64,000 nucleotides of DNA from Deltaproteobacteria bacterium RIFOXYD12_FULL_56_24 (GCA_001799285.1 MGTD01000064.1:1-64000), one strand, 5' to 3'. Positions 53,665-63,984 are shown, numbered from the stretch's first letter. Notes: generated by a model from the sequence alone, not told the origin. Translations and numbers: made by a program.

Positions 53665-54555
53665 ATGAATCAAGCAGAAACACTGGAACGAATTATGACC
53701 AGCTCACAAATCCAGAAAAAAAGAATGGCGGTTCCCCACGACAGAATCGAACCACAGCCACGTGTTATCTGCGTGACCAGCGGCAAGGGCGGGGTCGGCA
53801 AAACCAATATCGTTACCAACCTAGGCTATGCCTTGGCCAAGGGAGGCAAGAAGGTGCTGATCCTTGACGCGGACCTCAATCTGGCCAATGTAGATATCCT
53901 GTTGGGGTTGACCCCACGCTATAACCTCCACCACGTTTTCATGGGCGAAAAAACGCTGGCCGAGGTTCTGGTACAAGGCCCGGCCGGGCTGCTCATCCTG
54001 CCGGCCAGCTCCGGCATAATGGAACTGGCGGAGCTTACCGAACAGCAGCGGCTGTACTTTCTGGCGGAGATGTCCGCCCTGGCCCAAAAGATCGATATCA
54101 TGCTGATCGATACGGCCGCCGGCATCAACAACAATGTGATCTACTTCAATCTGGCCGCACGGGAACGCATCATCATCCTTACCCCGGAGCCAACCTCCCT
54201 GACCGACGCCTACGCGCTGATCAAGGTTCTCTCCAGCCGGCATGACGTGAAACGATTCCGTATTCTGGTCAATCTTGCCCGTTCCGAAAAGGAGGCCCTG
54301 GCCGTCTTCCGGAAGCTGAGCATTGTAGCCGACCGTTTTCTTGACTCGCTTTCCCTGGATTATCTCGGGTATATTCCCTATGATAGTAAACTTCCCACTG
54401 CGGTTCGCGAACAGCGGCTGGTGTCGGAGTTCTTCCCGGATGCCCCGTCCAGCCGAATATTCAGCAAACTGGCCGCAAACATCTCTCAGGAAGAGCCTGA
54501 GATGAAAGCCGATGGGAACATAAAATTTTTCTGGCAAGGACTCGTTGATCTGTAA
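53665..54555 (+). CDS. flhG: MinD/ParA-like ATPase FlhG
   Basis: FlhG (YlxH/FleN) is a MinD-type ATPase that limits flagellar number and acts on FlhF. The 296-residue protein has an N-terminal DQAxxLR-like segment (MNQAETLERIM), deviant Walker A SGKGGVGKTNIVTNLGYAL, LILDADLNLANVDILLG, IDTAAGINNNVIYFNLAA and a C-terminal amphipathic region. ATG 53665 follows GGGAGAG. The longer open frame to 53611 runs into the MITE and is not coding. Confidence 0.93.
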   Translation: MNQAETLERIMTSSQIQKKRMAVPHDRIEPQPRVICVTSGKGGVGKTNIVTNLGYALAKGGKKVLILDADLNLANVDILLGLTPRYNLHHVFMGEKTLAEVLVQGPAGLLILPASSGIMELAELTEQQRLYFLAEMSALAQKIDIMLIDTAAGINNNVIYFNLAARERIIILTPEPTSLTDAYALIKVLSSRHDVKRFRILVNLARSEKEALAVFRKLSIVADRFLDSLSLDYLGYIPYDSKLPTAVREQRLVSEFFPDAPSSRIFSKLAANISQEEPEMKADGNIKFFWQGLVDL

Positions 54556-54622
54556 TGCATGTACCAATTAAGCAGCGCGGCATCAGCAAAAACGGTTACA
54601 ATTATGAGACAATCGGCAATTT

Positions 54623-54724
54623 GTAACCAATCACGGGGTGAGCCGCAAAACAGGGAAAGCCACGGAGCAAGCGCCCACATGGTGCCGCAGGTTGCGACGA
54701 TCGGCCCAGCTCACGTACTTGGTG
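54623..54724 (+). mobile_element. MITE fragment, subtype C
   Basis: It begins GTAACCAATCACGGGGTGAGCC and continues CCACGGAGCAAGCGCCCACATGGTGCCGCAGGTTGCG, CGATCGGCCCAGCTCACGTAC. The right side then breaks off and reads TTGGTGAACGATTA, which resembles the end of the subtype-D element. No target duplication is present, and it overlaps the likely leader of fliA. It is best read as a decayed or recombined copy. Confidence 0.65.
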
Positions 54725-54734
54725 AACGATTATT

Positions 54735-55517
54735 ATGAATAAACAGCCATCACCCAGGTTCAAAGACTATACCAATACCTTTTTCAGCCAGGCAGAACCG
54801 CTCAGCGCCGAAAAACGCAACGAGCTGATTCTGGCCTACACCCCGCTGATTAAGTATATCGCGGCGCGCCTGGCGTCCCGGCTCCCGGCGCAGGTGTCGC
54901 TTGATGACCTCATCAGTTGTGGAATCATCGGCCTTATTGACGCCATCAACAAATTTGATTTGAGCAAAAATGTCCAGTTCAAAACCTATGCCGAATTCCG
55001 GATCAAGGGGGCGATGCTGGACGAGCTTCGCGCACTTGACTGGGTTCCGCGCTCCATCCGGCGTAAAACCACAGACCTGGAAAAAGCCTATGCCGACATT
55101 GAAAAACAGACCGGCAGACCAGCCACGGATGAAGAAGCTGCCAGGGCCATGGGCCTTGCTCTGGATGATTTTTACAAGCTGCTCGATGAAACCAAATCCG
55201 TCACCTTTATGGATATCGAGTTTCTCCGGCAGAAAGCAACGGAAGCAAACGATTCAACCCTGTCCGAAACCTTTGCCATGGACGATCGTGATCCCTTCAC
55301 GGCCATCAACCTGGCTCAGATAAGGGCGATCCTTGCCAAGGCCATCTCCGATCTGCCGGAAAAGGAAAAGCTGGCCGTCTCCCTCTACTATCAGGAAGAA
55401 CTTACCATGAAGGAGATTGGCGAGGTGCTGGGCTATACGGAGTCGCGGATTTCCCAAATGCATAGCAAGGCAATGTTCCGCCTCCGCGCCAAGCTGAAAA
55501 AGGCCTTGGCCGACTGA
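54735..55517 (+). CDS. fliA: Flagellar sigma factor FliA (sigma-28)
   Basis: FliA directs late flagellar and chemotaxis transcription. The 260-residue protein has region 2 (YTPLIKYIAARLASRLPAQVSLDDLISCGIIGLIDAINKFDLSKNVQFKTYAEFRIKGAMLDELRALDWVPRSIRRK), region 3, and region 4 (LPEKEKLAVSLYYQEELTMKEIGEVLGYTESRISQMHSKAMFRLRAKL). It is full length. It is followed by the flagellar cheY. Confidence 0.95.
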   Translation: MNKQPSPRFKDYTNTFFSQAEPLSAEKRNELILAYTPLIKYIAARLASRLPAQVSLDDLISCGIIGLIDAINKFDLSKNVQFKTYAEFRIKGAMLDELRALDWVPRSIRRKTTDLEKAYADIEKQTGRPATDEEAARAMGLALDDFYKLLDETKSVTFMDIEFLRQKATEANDSTLSETFAMDDRDPFTAINLAQIRAILAKAISDLPEKEKLAVSLYYQEELTMKEIGEVLGYTESRISQMHSKAMFRLRAKLKKALAD

Positions 55518-55845
55518 TCTGCGGAGGGAAACAAAAGTCAGATTACCAACGCGGAAGAAAGGAGAATCAAAAAATATGGGATACCCTTCCCACCCCCTTT
55601 TTTTTATTTCCAAAAGCAACTGTTACAGTTACAGTATCTAACTAGGTTGTTGAGGCTGGAGACTGCAGCGTAAAAATGCGAGCATATACTTAGCCATCTA
55701 CAACTTGCATCTTGTTTTTTGCTGTTGCTGGCAGTCTAAGCACCTACAGTCTATAGGCATAAGCAATTAACGAACGGTTACATGAGAAAAATGCGGCTGA
55801 TTATCCAGAGTTACTAACTTACCTTAATACCGTCAGGGAGAATAT
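55518..55845. other. 328-bp intergenic region, fliA to cheY
   Basis: I see no gene here. The first 100 bp after fliA end in a C-rich then T-rich run (CCCCCTTTTTTTTAT at about 55590-55610), which could aid termination but lacks a clear stem. GTTACAGTTACAG is a short tandem repeat near 55622. A ribosome site (GGGAGAAT) precedes cheY. No sigma-54 or sigma-28 site was convincing. Confidence 0.45.
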
Positions 55846-56223
55846 ATGGCTGCTGATCCTAATATGAAAATTCTCGTTGTGGACGATTTTGCCACCATGC
55901 GGCGCATAATCAAGAATATTCTCACCCAGCTTGGCTTTAAAAACATTATTGAAGCCGACGACGGCACCACCGCCCTGAATGTTCTTAAATCAGAGAAAAT
56001 CAGCCTTATCATTTCGGACTGGAATATGCCCAAGATGACCGGCCTGGACCTGCTGAAAGCTGTGCGAGCAGATGCCGGCATGGCTGCGACCCCTTTCATC
56101 ATGGTGACGGCGGAAGCGCAGCAGGACAATATTATTCTGGCGGTCAAGGCCAAGGTAAGCCAGTACATTGTGAAACCGTTCACCGCTGAAACCCTTTCCG
56201 AGAAACTCAATAAAATATTCTGA
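55846..56223 (+). CDS. cheY: Chemotaxis response regulator CheY
   Basis: The 125-residue product is the closest to canonical CheY in the window: [25 protein letters not shown], phospho-acceptor D58 ([15 protein letters not shown]), T in MVTAEAQ and K in [16 protein letters not shown] is the classical motor-CheY motif. It would bind FliM when phosphorylated by CheA. A MITE target duplication (CTGATATA) contains its TGA stop. Confidence 0.96.
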   Translation: MAADPNMKILVVDDFATMRRIIKNILTQLGFKNIIEADDGTTALNVLKSEKISLIISDWNMPKMTGLDLLKAVRADAGMAATPFIMVTAEAQQDNIILAVKAKVSQYIVKPFTAETLSEKLNKIF

Positions 56224-56227
56224 TATA

Positions 56228-56439
56228 GCAACTGTTCAGCCTGGAGCCGGAAAGTGAGAAAAACCACCAAGCGTAACTGTTGCGCTGTGCCGCAGAGGCG
56301 CGACAGAGGCCTGATGGCTACCCCAGCGAAGCTGGATAAAAAGCCCCCATATCCGGTCCCCGGACCAAAGGGTTCTAAACAATTCGTATGCGTTCAGGCC
56401 GATAACAAAGCAGCTGCGGTGCTGCGACTGGACAGTTCC
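56228..56439 (+). mobile_element. IS66-type MITE, diverged subtype B, at the cheY stop codon
   Basis: The 212-bp element begins GCAACTGTTCAGCC and ends CTGGACAGTTCC, with perfect flanking repeats CTGATATA (56220-56227, 56440-56447). An arm of 45 bp leads to GCGTAACTGTTGCGCTGTGCCG. The right part keeps CAGGCCGATAACAAAGCAGC and GCGGTGCTGC, as in subtype B. The loop also holds the GC palindrome GGTCCCCGGACC. The left target copy includes the cheY stop. Confidence 0.85.
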
Positions 56440-56451
56440 CTGATATAAGCC

Positions 56452-57306
56452 ATGGCTGACGACCTCCCCAAGTCTGCTGACCAGCCCGCCACTCCGGATA
56501 CTACTTCTGCGGCTCACGAAGAAACCAACTGGGGTGAGGACTGGGAATCCGCCTTCCAGTCCGAGGATGATGCGTTTTTCTCCGAAGGAAAGGACGAGGA
56601 TTTTTTCCTCGAGGAAAACGAGCCGACCGTCAACGCCGGAATTGCCGAGCAAAAAGTTGATCCCTCCCTTAAAAACCCCCTTGCCGGCATCCCGAAACAG
56701 GACGCCGCTTCCGCCGTCCATCCCGCAAAAGCCCTTTTCGATCTTAAGGCAATAACCTCCCTTCTTCTTTCCGGCAAGATAGCCGCCCAAAAACAGTTCC
56801 CCCGCCTTCAGTCATTGCCCATTTTTGTCCGCATCCCCCTGTACGCCCTCCCTTTTCTTCTGGTCGGCATCTTGTTCGCCTTGAGCGGCGCGCCAAAGCC
56901 CCCCCCAGCCCTTCGCCAGACCCTATCCTCTCCAGACCGGGCCGCAATCTCTTCAGAAGACGACCAAGCGAGCCAGCTTCATCCTGGAAAGACCCGAAAA
57001 AAATGGAGCTTCCCCGCTTTCATTATTCCGGTAGCCAACCCGGTCAGTGATCAGCCGGTGATCTTTGTCCTCGTTGATCTCACCCTTATTGCCTCCTTGG
57101 ATGAGCAAGAAGAGCCTCCGGCCGAAAAAAAGATCTTTGTCCGCGACATCATCTATCAATTCTTCCAGAACAAACCCCTCGAGGACTTGCGCCGATTTTC
57201 CCTGGCCCGGGGCGAGATGAACAAGGAACTGCGCGCTTGGCTCCTGAAACAATGGCCCGAGGCCCCCATCGAATCAATCATCTTCAACCAGTACCATCTC
57301 TCCTGA
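56452..57306 (+). CDS. FliL-like membrane protein with long acidic N-terminus
   Basis: The 284-residue protein has about 65 strongly acidic residues (WGEDWESAFQSEDDAFFSEGKDEDFFLEEN). One span follows at about 123-142 (PLYALPFLLVGILFALSG). The C-terminal region VIFVLVDLTLIASLDEQ ... KKIFVRDIIYQFFQNKPLEDLRRFSLARGEMNKELRAWLLKQWP resembles the FliL periplasmic domain. It ends the flagellar run, so a role at the motor or stator is plausible but inferred. ATG 56452 comes 5 bp after the MITE target duplication. Confidence 0.65.
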   Translation: MADDLPKSADQPATPDTTSAAHEETNWGEDWESAFQSEDDAFFSEGKDEDFFLEENEPTVNAGIAEQKVDPSLKNPLAGIPKQDAASAVHPAKALFDLKAITSLLLSGKIAAQKQFPRLQSLPIFVRIPLYALPFLLVGILFALSGAPKPPPALRQTLSSPDRAAISSEDDQASQLHPGKTRKKWSFPAFIIPVANPVSDQPVIFVLVDLTLIASLDEQEEPPAEKKIFVRDIIYQFFQNKPLEDLRRFSLARGEMNKELRAWLLKQWPEAPIESIIFNQYHLS

Positions 57307-57450
57307 CCCTCCGCGCCTTTCACGAAAAATACAAATTTGTAGCTAATTAATAAAGTTTTAACTTTTTTGTTACTTTACTGCTCTTGGCATGTGCCATCAC
57401 CAAACAATATACAAGCGTTAAATCAATACGTTAAACACCCATTTACTCAA

Positions 57451-57466
57451 TGGCACGACATTTGCT
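57451..57466 (+). promoter_or_regulatory. Sigma-54 (RpoN) promoter of the amt-PII-glnD operon
   Basis: TGGCAC-GACAT-TTGCT matches the -24/-12 consensus TGGCAC-N5-TTGCW at every position and lies about 80 bp upstream of amt. The upstream palindrome TGGCATGTGCCA (about 57387-57398) may be an enhancer-type site. Nitrogen-limited activation by NtrC is the usual control for this gene set. Confidence 0.85.
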
Positions 57467-57547
57467 TTTGTTTTCATTAAGCATACATAGCTACTACTTT
57501 AACGAATGAACAACTATAAAAAATGAGCACAGAAAGAGGCTGCACTT

Positions 57548-58762
57548 ATGGACACAGGTGATACCGCATTCATGCTGATTGCCACCGCCCTGGTCATGCT
57601 GATGACCCCGGGGCTGGCCCTTTTTTATGGCGGTATGGTCCGCTCGAAAAATGTCTTGAGCACCGTGTTGCAGAGTTTTGTCTGTCTTGGCGTTGTTTCG
57701 ATAATCTGGGTACTCTACGGCTACTCCCTAGCCTTTGGCCCGGACGTAAACGGCCTGATCGGCAATCTCGACTGGGCTGGCCTGGCGGGGGTCGGCCTTG
57801 AGCCGGGCAAATATTCGGCAACCATCCCTCACCTGCTGTTCTGCGCCTTTCAGCTGATGTTCGCCGTCATAACCCCGGCCCTGATCACCGGCACTTTTGC
57901 CGAGCGGGTCAAATTCCCTGCCTTTCTCCTGTTCACCGTTCTCTGGTCCACTCTGGTCTATCTCCCCGTCTGTCACTGGGTCTGGGGCGGAGGCTGGATC
58001 AGCGGCCACGGCGGTCTTGATTTCGCGGGCGGCACCGTAATCCACATCAACTCAGGCGCGGCAGCCCTAGTCGCCGCTTTGATGTTCGGCAAGCGCAAAG
58101 GCTGGGGCAAGGAGTCCTTTCATCCCCATAATCTGACCATGACCATGTTGGGCGCCGGCATTCTCTGGTTCGGATGGTTCGGCTTTAACGCCGGCAGCGC
58201 CCTATCGGCAAACGGTGTCGCGGTCAACGCATTCTTTACCACCCAGGTCGCCACCGGCGCGGCCCTGCTTTCCTGGCTGATCGCGGAATGGCTGGTGCAG
58301 GGCAAGCCCACCACTCTTGGCGCTGCCTCCGGCGCCATCGCCGGCCTTGTCGCCATCACCCCGGGGGCCGGGTTTGTCGGCTCCACCTCGGCGGTACTCA
58401 TCGGCCTGGTGGCCGGCGCCCTCTGCTACTTCGCGGTGCTCGCCAAGAGCCGGCTAGGATACGACGACGCCCTGGATGTAGTCGGGGTTCATGGCGTGGG
58501 CGGCCTCTGGGGCGCGCTGGCCACCGGCCTGTTCGCCACCACTGCGGTTAATGCCGCAGGCAAGAACGGCCTCTTTTTCGGCAATCCCCAGCTCTTGGGA
58601 ATCCAGGCTATGGATGCCTTGACAACCATTGCCTACTCGGTTGTGGTAACATTTATTATCCTCAAGATTGTTGACTTGGTGATTGGTCTGCGGGTAAGCG
58701 AAGAAGAAGAGGTACAGGGGCTGGATCTGAGCCAGCACAGCGAAATCGGGTATTCACTATAA
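57548..58762 (+). CDS. amt: Ammonium transporter
   Basis: Amt proteins are trimeric channels for ammonium. The 404-residue protein has about 11 spans and the family motifs DTAFMLIATALVMLMTPGLALFYGGMVRSKNVLSTVLQS, LVYLPVCHWVWGGGW, DFAGGTVIHINSGAAALVAAL, FGWFGFNAGSAL and DVVGVHGVGGLWGALATG, which contain the twin pore histidines. The cytoplasmic tail binds PII, encoded by the next gene. A short MITE-like remnant follows the stop. Confidence 0.95.
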   Translation: MDTGDTAFMLIATALVMLMTPGLALFYGGMVRSKNVLSTVLQSFVCLGVVSIIWVLYGYSLAFGPDVNGLIGNLDWAGLAGVGLEPGKYSATIPHLLFCAFQLMFAVITPALITGTFAERVKFPAFLLFTVLWSTLVYLPVCHWVWGGGWISGHGGLDFAGGTVIHINSGAAALVAALMFGKRKGWGKESFHPHNLTMTMLGAGILWFGWFGFNAGSALSANGVAVNAFFTTQVATGAALLSWLIAEWLVQGKPTTLGAASGAIAGLVAITPGAGFVGSTSAVLIGLVAGALCYFAVLAKSRLGYDDALDVVGVHGVGGLWGALATGLFATTAVNAAGKNGLFFGNPQLLGIQAMDALTTIAYSVVVTFIILKIVDLVIGLRVSEEEEVQGLDLSQHSEIGYSL

Positions 58763-58763
58763 C

Positions 58764-59157
<394 letters not shown>

Positions 59158-61686
59158 GTGGTGGATGTTGAACTGCGGGCGAAACGAGACGCCTTGGAGT
59201 ATCTCTGGCGTCAGGGATTGAGCGGTCAACCCCTCCTTCACAAACATTCGCAGCTCATCGACGACTATCTTGTTTCCTGCTTTGCCAACTGTCCGGAGGC
59301 AGGAAAGGGAATGAGCCTTATCGCCCTCGGCGGCTATGGCCGAAAAGAGCTGTTTCCCTATTCGGACATCGACCTTCTCCTGCTCCACGCGCCCGAGGCC
59401 GAGAATCTCCTCGGGCCGGTGACGGAGGCCCTGTTTTATCCCCTGTGGGATGCAGGTCTTGAGGTCGGCCACGGGGTGAGAACTATTGCGGCCTGTCTGG
59501 CGGATGCCAAGCAGGACTTCTTTTTTCAGGTGGCGCTGCTGGACGCCCGCCACCTTGCAGGCTCGGTGCCGCTTTTCACCTCAATGCACCAGGCCTTTCA
59601 CCGGGAATTGATAGCGGGGCACCGGCAGGAATTCTTGCAAAACATGATGCAGCACCGCAACGAACGCCATCAACGCTATGGCCTGCACAGCTACCAGCTG
59701 GAACCGCACATCAAGGAAAGCCGCGGCGGCTTCCGCGACATCCAGGCCATGCTCTGGGTGAGCCATGCCCTCTTCGGCCTGCAGGAACTGAGAGACATAG
59801 AAGAAGCAGGCCTGATCTCCCCCCAGGAAAAAGAACCCTTTGCCCAGGCCAGGGATTTCCTGATCAAGGTCCGCAACCGACTCCATTATCTCAGCGGCCG
59901 GAAAAACGACCAGATGTTCTTCGAATATCAAGAGGAAATGGCCAAGGCCTTCAAATATTCGGACAGCCGGGGCGCCTTGGGGGTTGAACGCTTCATGCAG
60001 GATATCTACCGACATCTGCAAACCATCGCCACCACCACCGACCTGTTTTTTGAGCATGTCGACGAAACCCTGGGCGCACCGCGCGCCAACCCGGTCGAAC
60101 AGGCCATCGAGCCGGGAATCACGGTGCGGCAGGACCGTCTCCACCTCACCGACCAGGCGTTGATCGAAAAACGCCCTCACCTGTTGATGCGCCTCTTTGC
60201 TCAAGCCGGGAAAACGGGTCTTAAGATCCACCATCGCAGCAGAAAGATCGTTACCGCCAGTTTGCATCTGGTTGACGACAAGCTACGCCACTCAAAACGT
60301 ATGGCCAAGGCCTTTTTCGAAGTCCTGGAAAACGCTAAAGACTTGCTCGGCGTCCTTTCAGTCATGCTGGACACCGGACTGCTTACCGCTTACCTGCCGG
60401 AATTTGAGCAAATCCGTGCCTTGGCCCAGCACGATGTCTACCATGTTTTCACGGTTGACCGGCATCTCCTGCAAACCGCAGCGGAGCTGAAAAAGCTTTC
60501 CTTGAGCAAAACCCCCTTCGCAGGCGTCGAATCTCCCCATGTCCTCTTGCTGGCCGCGCTCCTGCACGATATCGGCAAGGGATACCACGAGGATCACTCC
60601 CATCGCGGCAGCGAACTTGCCGCCGGAATTGGCAAACGGTTAGGGATGACTGAGGCGGAGACCGCCTGCCTCAGCTTCCTCGTGGAAAAACATCTCTTCC
60701 TCACCGTGACCGCCCTGCGCCGCGACCTTGAGGATGATGCCTTTCTCCGGCAGTGCGCCGAGCAGATCCAGAGCCCGGAGCGTTTGACCATGCTCTATCT
60801 GCTCTCCATCGCCGATGCCAAGGCCACCGGCCCCACTGCCTGGACCGAATGGAAAGCGGCACTCCTCCTGGAGATCTCCCTTAAAATCGCTCACCTGCTG
60901 GAACGGCAGGATCTGATTCTTCCCGACAAAAGCCAGGGCGCCGGCTGGATGCTCGAACAGGTCCGCGCGCTGCTTGGCAAAGATGCTCCGGCCAATTACG
61001 GAATCCTGCCGGAGGAATACCTGCTGAGCTTCCCCCCGGAAGAGGTGGCCCATCACCTTACCATGCACGCAAGATTGAAAACCGAAAAAGAGGCCTTCAT
61101 CGAACCAGCCGACAACACCCTGTTCTGGTCGGTTCTGATCATGGCCCACGACTCCACCGGCCTGCTGGCCAAGATCTGCGGCACTCTTGCCCTGCATGGC
61201 CTGAATGTGGTGAGCGCCCAGATCTTCACCTGGGAAGACGGCACGGCGGTGGATGTCCTCAATGTCCGCCCCGCAGCGGAGCAGACGTACGCGGAGCAGG
61301 ACTGGCCGGCGCTGGGCGAGGATCTTAATCTGGCCCTGAAAAACCGCCTCGGCCTCAGCCACCGCCTGGTCGAAAAATTCCGCACCGCCTTGCGCCCCTC
61401 CGGCCAAAAAAACGTGCAGGCCGCCCCGCGGGTTGTTATAGACAATATGGCCTCGGAACAGTATACGATCATCGAGGTTTTCGCCAATGATCGGCCAGGG
61501 CTACTCTACGACATCACCCGGACCATGGCCGATTTTGAACTAAACATCCACCGGGCCAGAATCAGCTCGGATGGCGATCAGGTGGTGGACGTTTTCTATA
61601 CCCTGGACGGTTTTGCCACCAAGATCAACAGCCCCTCTTTCCAAGAGGAAATTTCAAAGGCCCTTCTCCATATCGCGGAAAGATAA
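59158..61686 (+). CDS. glnD: Bifunctional PII uridylyltransferase/uridylyl-removing enzyme GlnD
   Basis: GlnD adds or removes UMP on PII according to glutamine. The 842-residue protein has the nucleotidyltransferase motif GGYGRKELFPYSDIDLLLL (58-76, catalytic D70/D72), the GlnD linker (RNERHQRYG, KESRGGFRDIQAMLW), an HD domain (LLAALLHDIGKGYHEDHSHRG) for UMP removal, and two C-terminal ACT domains (about 660-730 and 770-842). The start is GTG at 59158, directly after the PII stop; a second GTG follows. Confidence 0.95.
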   Translation: MVDVELRAKRDALEYLWRQGLSGQPLLHKHSQLIDDYLVSCFANCPEAGKGMSLIALGGYGRKELFPYSDIDLLLLHAPEAENLLGPVTEALFYPLWDAGLEVGHGVRTIAACLADAKQDFFFQVALLDARHLAGSVPLFTSMHQAFHRELIAGHRQEFLQNMMQHRNERHQRYGLHSYQLEPHIKESRGGFRDIQAMLWVSHALFGLQELRDIEEAGLISPQEKEPFAQARDFLIKVRNRLHYLSGRKNDQMFFEYQEEMAKAFKYSDSRGALGVERFMQDIYRHLQTIATTTDLFFEHVDETLGAPRANPVEQAIEPGITVRQDRLHLTDQALIEKRPHLLMRLFAQAGKTGLKIHHRSRKIVTASLHLVDDKLRHSKRMAKAFFEVLENAKDLLGVLSVMLDTGLLTAYLPEFEQIRALAQHDVYHVFTVDRHLLQTAAELKKLSLSKTPFAGVESPHVLLLAALLHDIGKGYHEDHSHRGSELAAGIGKRLGMTEAETACLSFLVEKHLFLTVTALRRDLEDDAFLRQCAEQIQSPERLTMLYLLSIADAKATGPTAWTEWKAALLLEISLKIAHLLERQDLILPDKSQGAGWMLEQVRALLGKDAPANYGILPEEYLLSFPPEEVAHHLTMHARLKTEKEAFIEPADNTLFWSVLIMAHDSTGLLAKICGTLALHGLNVVSAQIFTWEDGTAVDVLNVRPAAEQTYAEQDWPALGEDLNLALKNRLGLSHRLVEKFRTALRPSGQKNVQAAPRVVIDNMASEQYTIIEVFANDRPGLLYDITRTMADFELNIHRARISSDGDQVVDVFYTLDGFATKINSPSFQEEISKALLHIAER

Positions 61687-61736
61687 ATCGGGACGAGAGC
61701 AAGACTGCCTTGGCAATAGTAGCGCCCGGAAACAAC

Positions 61737-61760
61737 GCCAGCCCCAACGGCTGGCTTTAA
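61737..61760 (+). terminator. Possible intrinsic terminator after glnD
   Basis: A perfect 7-bp stem GCCAGCC (61737-61743) and GGCTGGC (61749-61755) with loop CCAAC is followed by only TTT. It lies 50 bp after glnD and 80 bp before glnN, so it may only weaken read-through. Confidence 0.55.
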
Positions 61761-61842
61761 CTAATGCCCACCCCCTTCTCCACCGGGCGTGGGAGATTTT
61801 CAACCTTACCCTTCAGCACCCAAAAAAATAAGGAGAAACACC

Positions 61843-63984
61843 ATGAGTGACAATTGCACCTGCGGTTGTGGCAATGACTACGACCAGACCCTGATGACCG
61901 TGCCGGAGCTGTTCGGCACCAATGTGTTCAACAACAAGACCATGAAGGAACGGCTGCCCAAAGAGACCTACAAGGCTCTGCAGAAAACCATCAACACCGG
62001 CTCGACCCTGCCGCCGGATGTCGCCTCGGTCGTGGCCAACGCCATGAAAGACTGGGCCATCGAAAAGGGAGCCAGCCATTACACCCACTGGTTCCAGCCC
62101 CTTACCGGCATCACCGCCGAGAAGCACGACTCCTTCATCTCCCCCACCGACGATGGCGGGGTGATCATGGAGTTCTCCGGCAAGCAGCTGATCCAGGGCG
62201 AGCCGGACGCATCCTCCTTTCCCAGCGGCGGCCTGCGGGTCACCTTCGAGGCCCGCGGCTACACCGCCTGGGACTGCACCTCCCCCGCTTTCCTCAAGGA
62301 AGACGAATCCGGCGACGTGACCCTCTGCATTCCCACCGCCTTCTGCTCTTACAAGGGCGAGGCGCTGGACAAGAAAACCCCCCTGCTCCGCTCGATGAAC
62401 GTCGTTTCCAAGCAGGCGTTGCGGGTGCTTAAGGCCATGGGCAACACCACTTCCAAAGTCGTTACCTCCACCGTAGGCGCGGAGCAGGAATACTTCCTGG
62501 TGGAAAAGGAGTATTATCTGCAGCGCCTCGACCTGATGACCTGCGGCCGCAGCCTGTTCGGCGCCCCAGCCCCCAAGGGCCAGGAGCTGGAAGACCAGTA
62601 CTTCGGGGCGATCAAGGACCGGGTCTCCGCCTACATGAAGGATCTGGACATCGAGTTGTGGAAGATGGGCATCACCTCCAAGACCAAGCACAACGAGGTA
62701 GCCCCGGCCCAGTTCGAAATGGCCCCGGTTTTCACCACCACCAACATGGCCACCGACCACAACCAGCTGGTCATGGAGACCATGCAGAAGGTAGCCCTGC
62801 GCCACGGCATGGTCTGCCTGTTGCACGAAAAGCCCTACGCCGGCATAAACGGAAGCGGTAAGCACAATAACTGGTCGCTCTCCACCGACGACGGCATCAA
62901 CCTGCTCGATCCTGGCCAGACCCCCGAGGACAACGCCGTGTTCCTGGTCTTCCTCTCCGCCCTGATCAAGGCGGTGGATACCCATGCCGACATCATGCGC
63001 GCCACCTGCGGCAGCTCCGGCAACGATCACCGTCTGGGCGCCAACGAGGCCCCTCCGGCGATCATCTCCATGTTCCTCGGCCAGGAACTCTCCGACGTGC
63101 TGGAAAAACTGGCCAAGGGCGAGAAGATCTGCAAGAAAGGCGCCTGTCAGACTTTGAAGATCGGAGTTGATTCCCTGCCCGAGCTACCCAAGGACAACAC
63201 CGACCGCAACCGGACCTCGCCTTTTGCCTTCACCGGCAACAAGTTCGAGTTCCGCATGGTCGGCTCTTCCCAGTCCATTTCCGGCCCCAACGTGGCCTTA
63301 AACACCATTGCCGCCGAGGCTCTGGAAGAGATCGCCATTCGGCTGGAAAAAGCCAAGGACGTCAACAAGGAGATCCAGGCCATCCTCAAGGAGGCCGTGA
63401 CCAAGCATGGCCGAATCATCTTCAACGGCAACAACTACTCCGCCGAGTGGGCCAAAGAGGCCGAGAAACGCGGCCTGCCCAACATCCGCAACACCGTGGA
63501 CGCGCTCAAGGCCTTTGTCACCCCCAAGGCGATCAAGCTGTTCGGCAAGTACAACGTGCTTTCGAAAGATGAGCTGCATTCCCGCTACGACATCTATGTT
63601 GAGCAATACGCCAAAAACATCAACATCGAGGCCCTGACCGCCATTCAGATGACCAAGCGCCAGTTTATTCCGGCGGCCATCCAGTTTGTCGCGGAACTTG
63701 GCGCCTCCCTGGCCGCGGCCGGTAAGTACGGCGCGGTGCAGAAAGGGCTACTGGAGGAGGTTGGCAAGCATCTTGAATCCGCGGGCAAGAAGGTAGCCAA
63801 GCTGGAGGCGGAAACCAGCAAGGCCCAGGCCATCGGCGATGTGCCCAAGCAGGGCGCGGCGTACCGCGACAAGGTCTTCCCTGCGATAACCGATCTGCGC
63901 GGAGACATCGACGCCCTGGAGGCCATCCTGCCGGCTGATCTCTGGCCGGTGCCGACCTACAGCGACTTGCTGTTTAAGCTTTAA
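61843..63984 (+). CDS. glnN: Type III glutamine synthetase with Cys-rich N-terminus
   Basis: GSIII makes glutamine from glutamate and ammonia. The 713-residue protein is of GSIII length and has [94 protein letters not shown] and [21 protein letters not shown], which are the metal and glutamate sites. The C-terminal GSIII extension is present. Unusually it begins [12 protein letters not shown], with three Cys in six residues. ATG 61843 has AAGGAG 8 nt before it. It is the fourth nitrogen gene in a row. Confidence 0.96.
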   Translation: MSDNCTCGCGNDYDQTLMTVPELFGTNVFNNKTMKERLPKETYKALQKTINTGSTLPPDVASVVANAMKDWAIEKGASHYTHWFQPLTGITAEKHDSFISPTDDGGVIMEFSGKQLIQGEPDASSFPSGGLRVTFEARGYTAWDCTSPAFLKEDESGDVTLCIPTAFCSYKGEALDKKTPLLRSMNVVSKQALRVLKAMGNTTSKVVTSTVGAEQEYFLVEKEYYLQRLDLMTCGRSLFGAPAPKGQELEDQYFGAIKDRVSAYMKDLDIELWKMGITSKTKHNEVAPAQFEMAPVFTTTNMATDHNQLVMETMQKVALRHGMVCLLHEKPYAGINGSGKHNNWSLSTDDGINLLDPGQTPEDNAVFLVFLSALIKAVDTHADIMRATCGSSGNDHRLGANEAPPAIISMFLGQELSDVLEKLAKGEKICKKGACQTLKIGVDSLPELPKDNTDRNRTSPFAFTGNKFEFRMVGSSQSISGPNVALNTIAAEALEEIAIRLEKAKDVNKEIQAILKEAVTKHGRIIFNGNNYSAEWAKEAEKRGLPNIRNTVDALKAFVTPKAIKLFGKYNVLSKDELHSRYDIYVEQYAKNINIEALTAIQMTKRQFIPAAIQFVAELGASLAAAGKYGAVQKGLLEEVGKHLESAGKKVAKLEAETSKAQAIGDVPKQGAAYRDKVFPAITDLRGDIDALEAILPADLWPVPTYSDLLFKL

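Noticed and set aside
61813-63030. 405-codon minus-strand frame inside glnN
   Set aside because: It is the reverse shadow of a strongly conserved glutamine synthetase.
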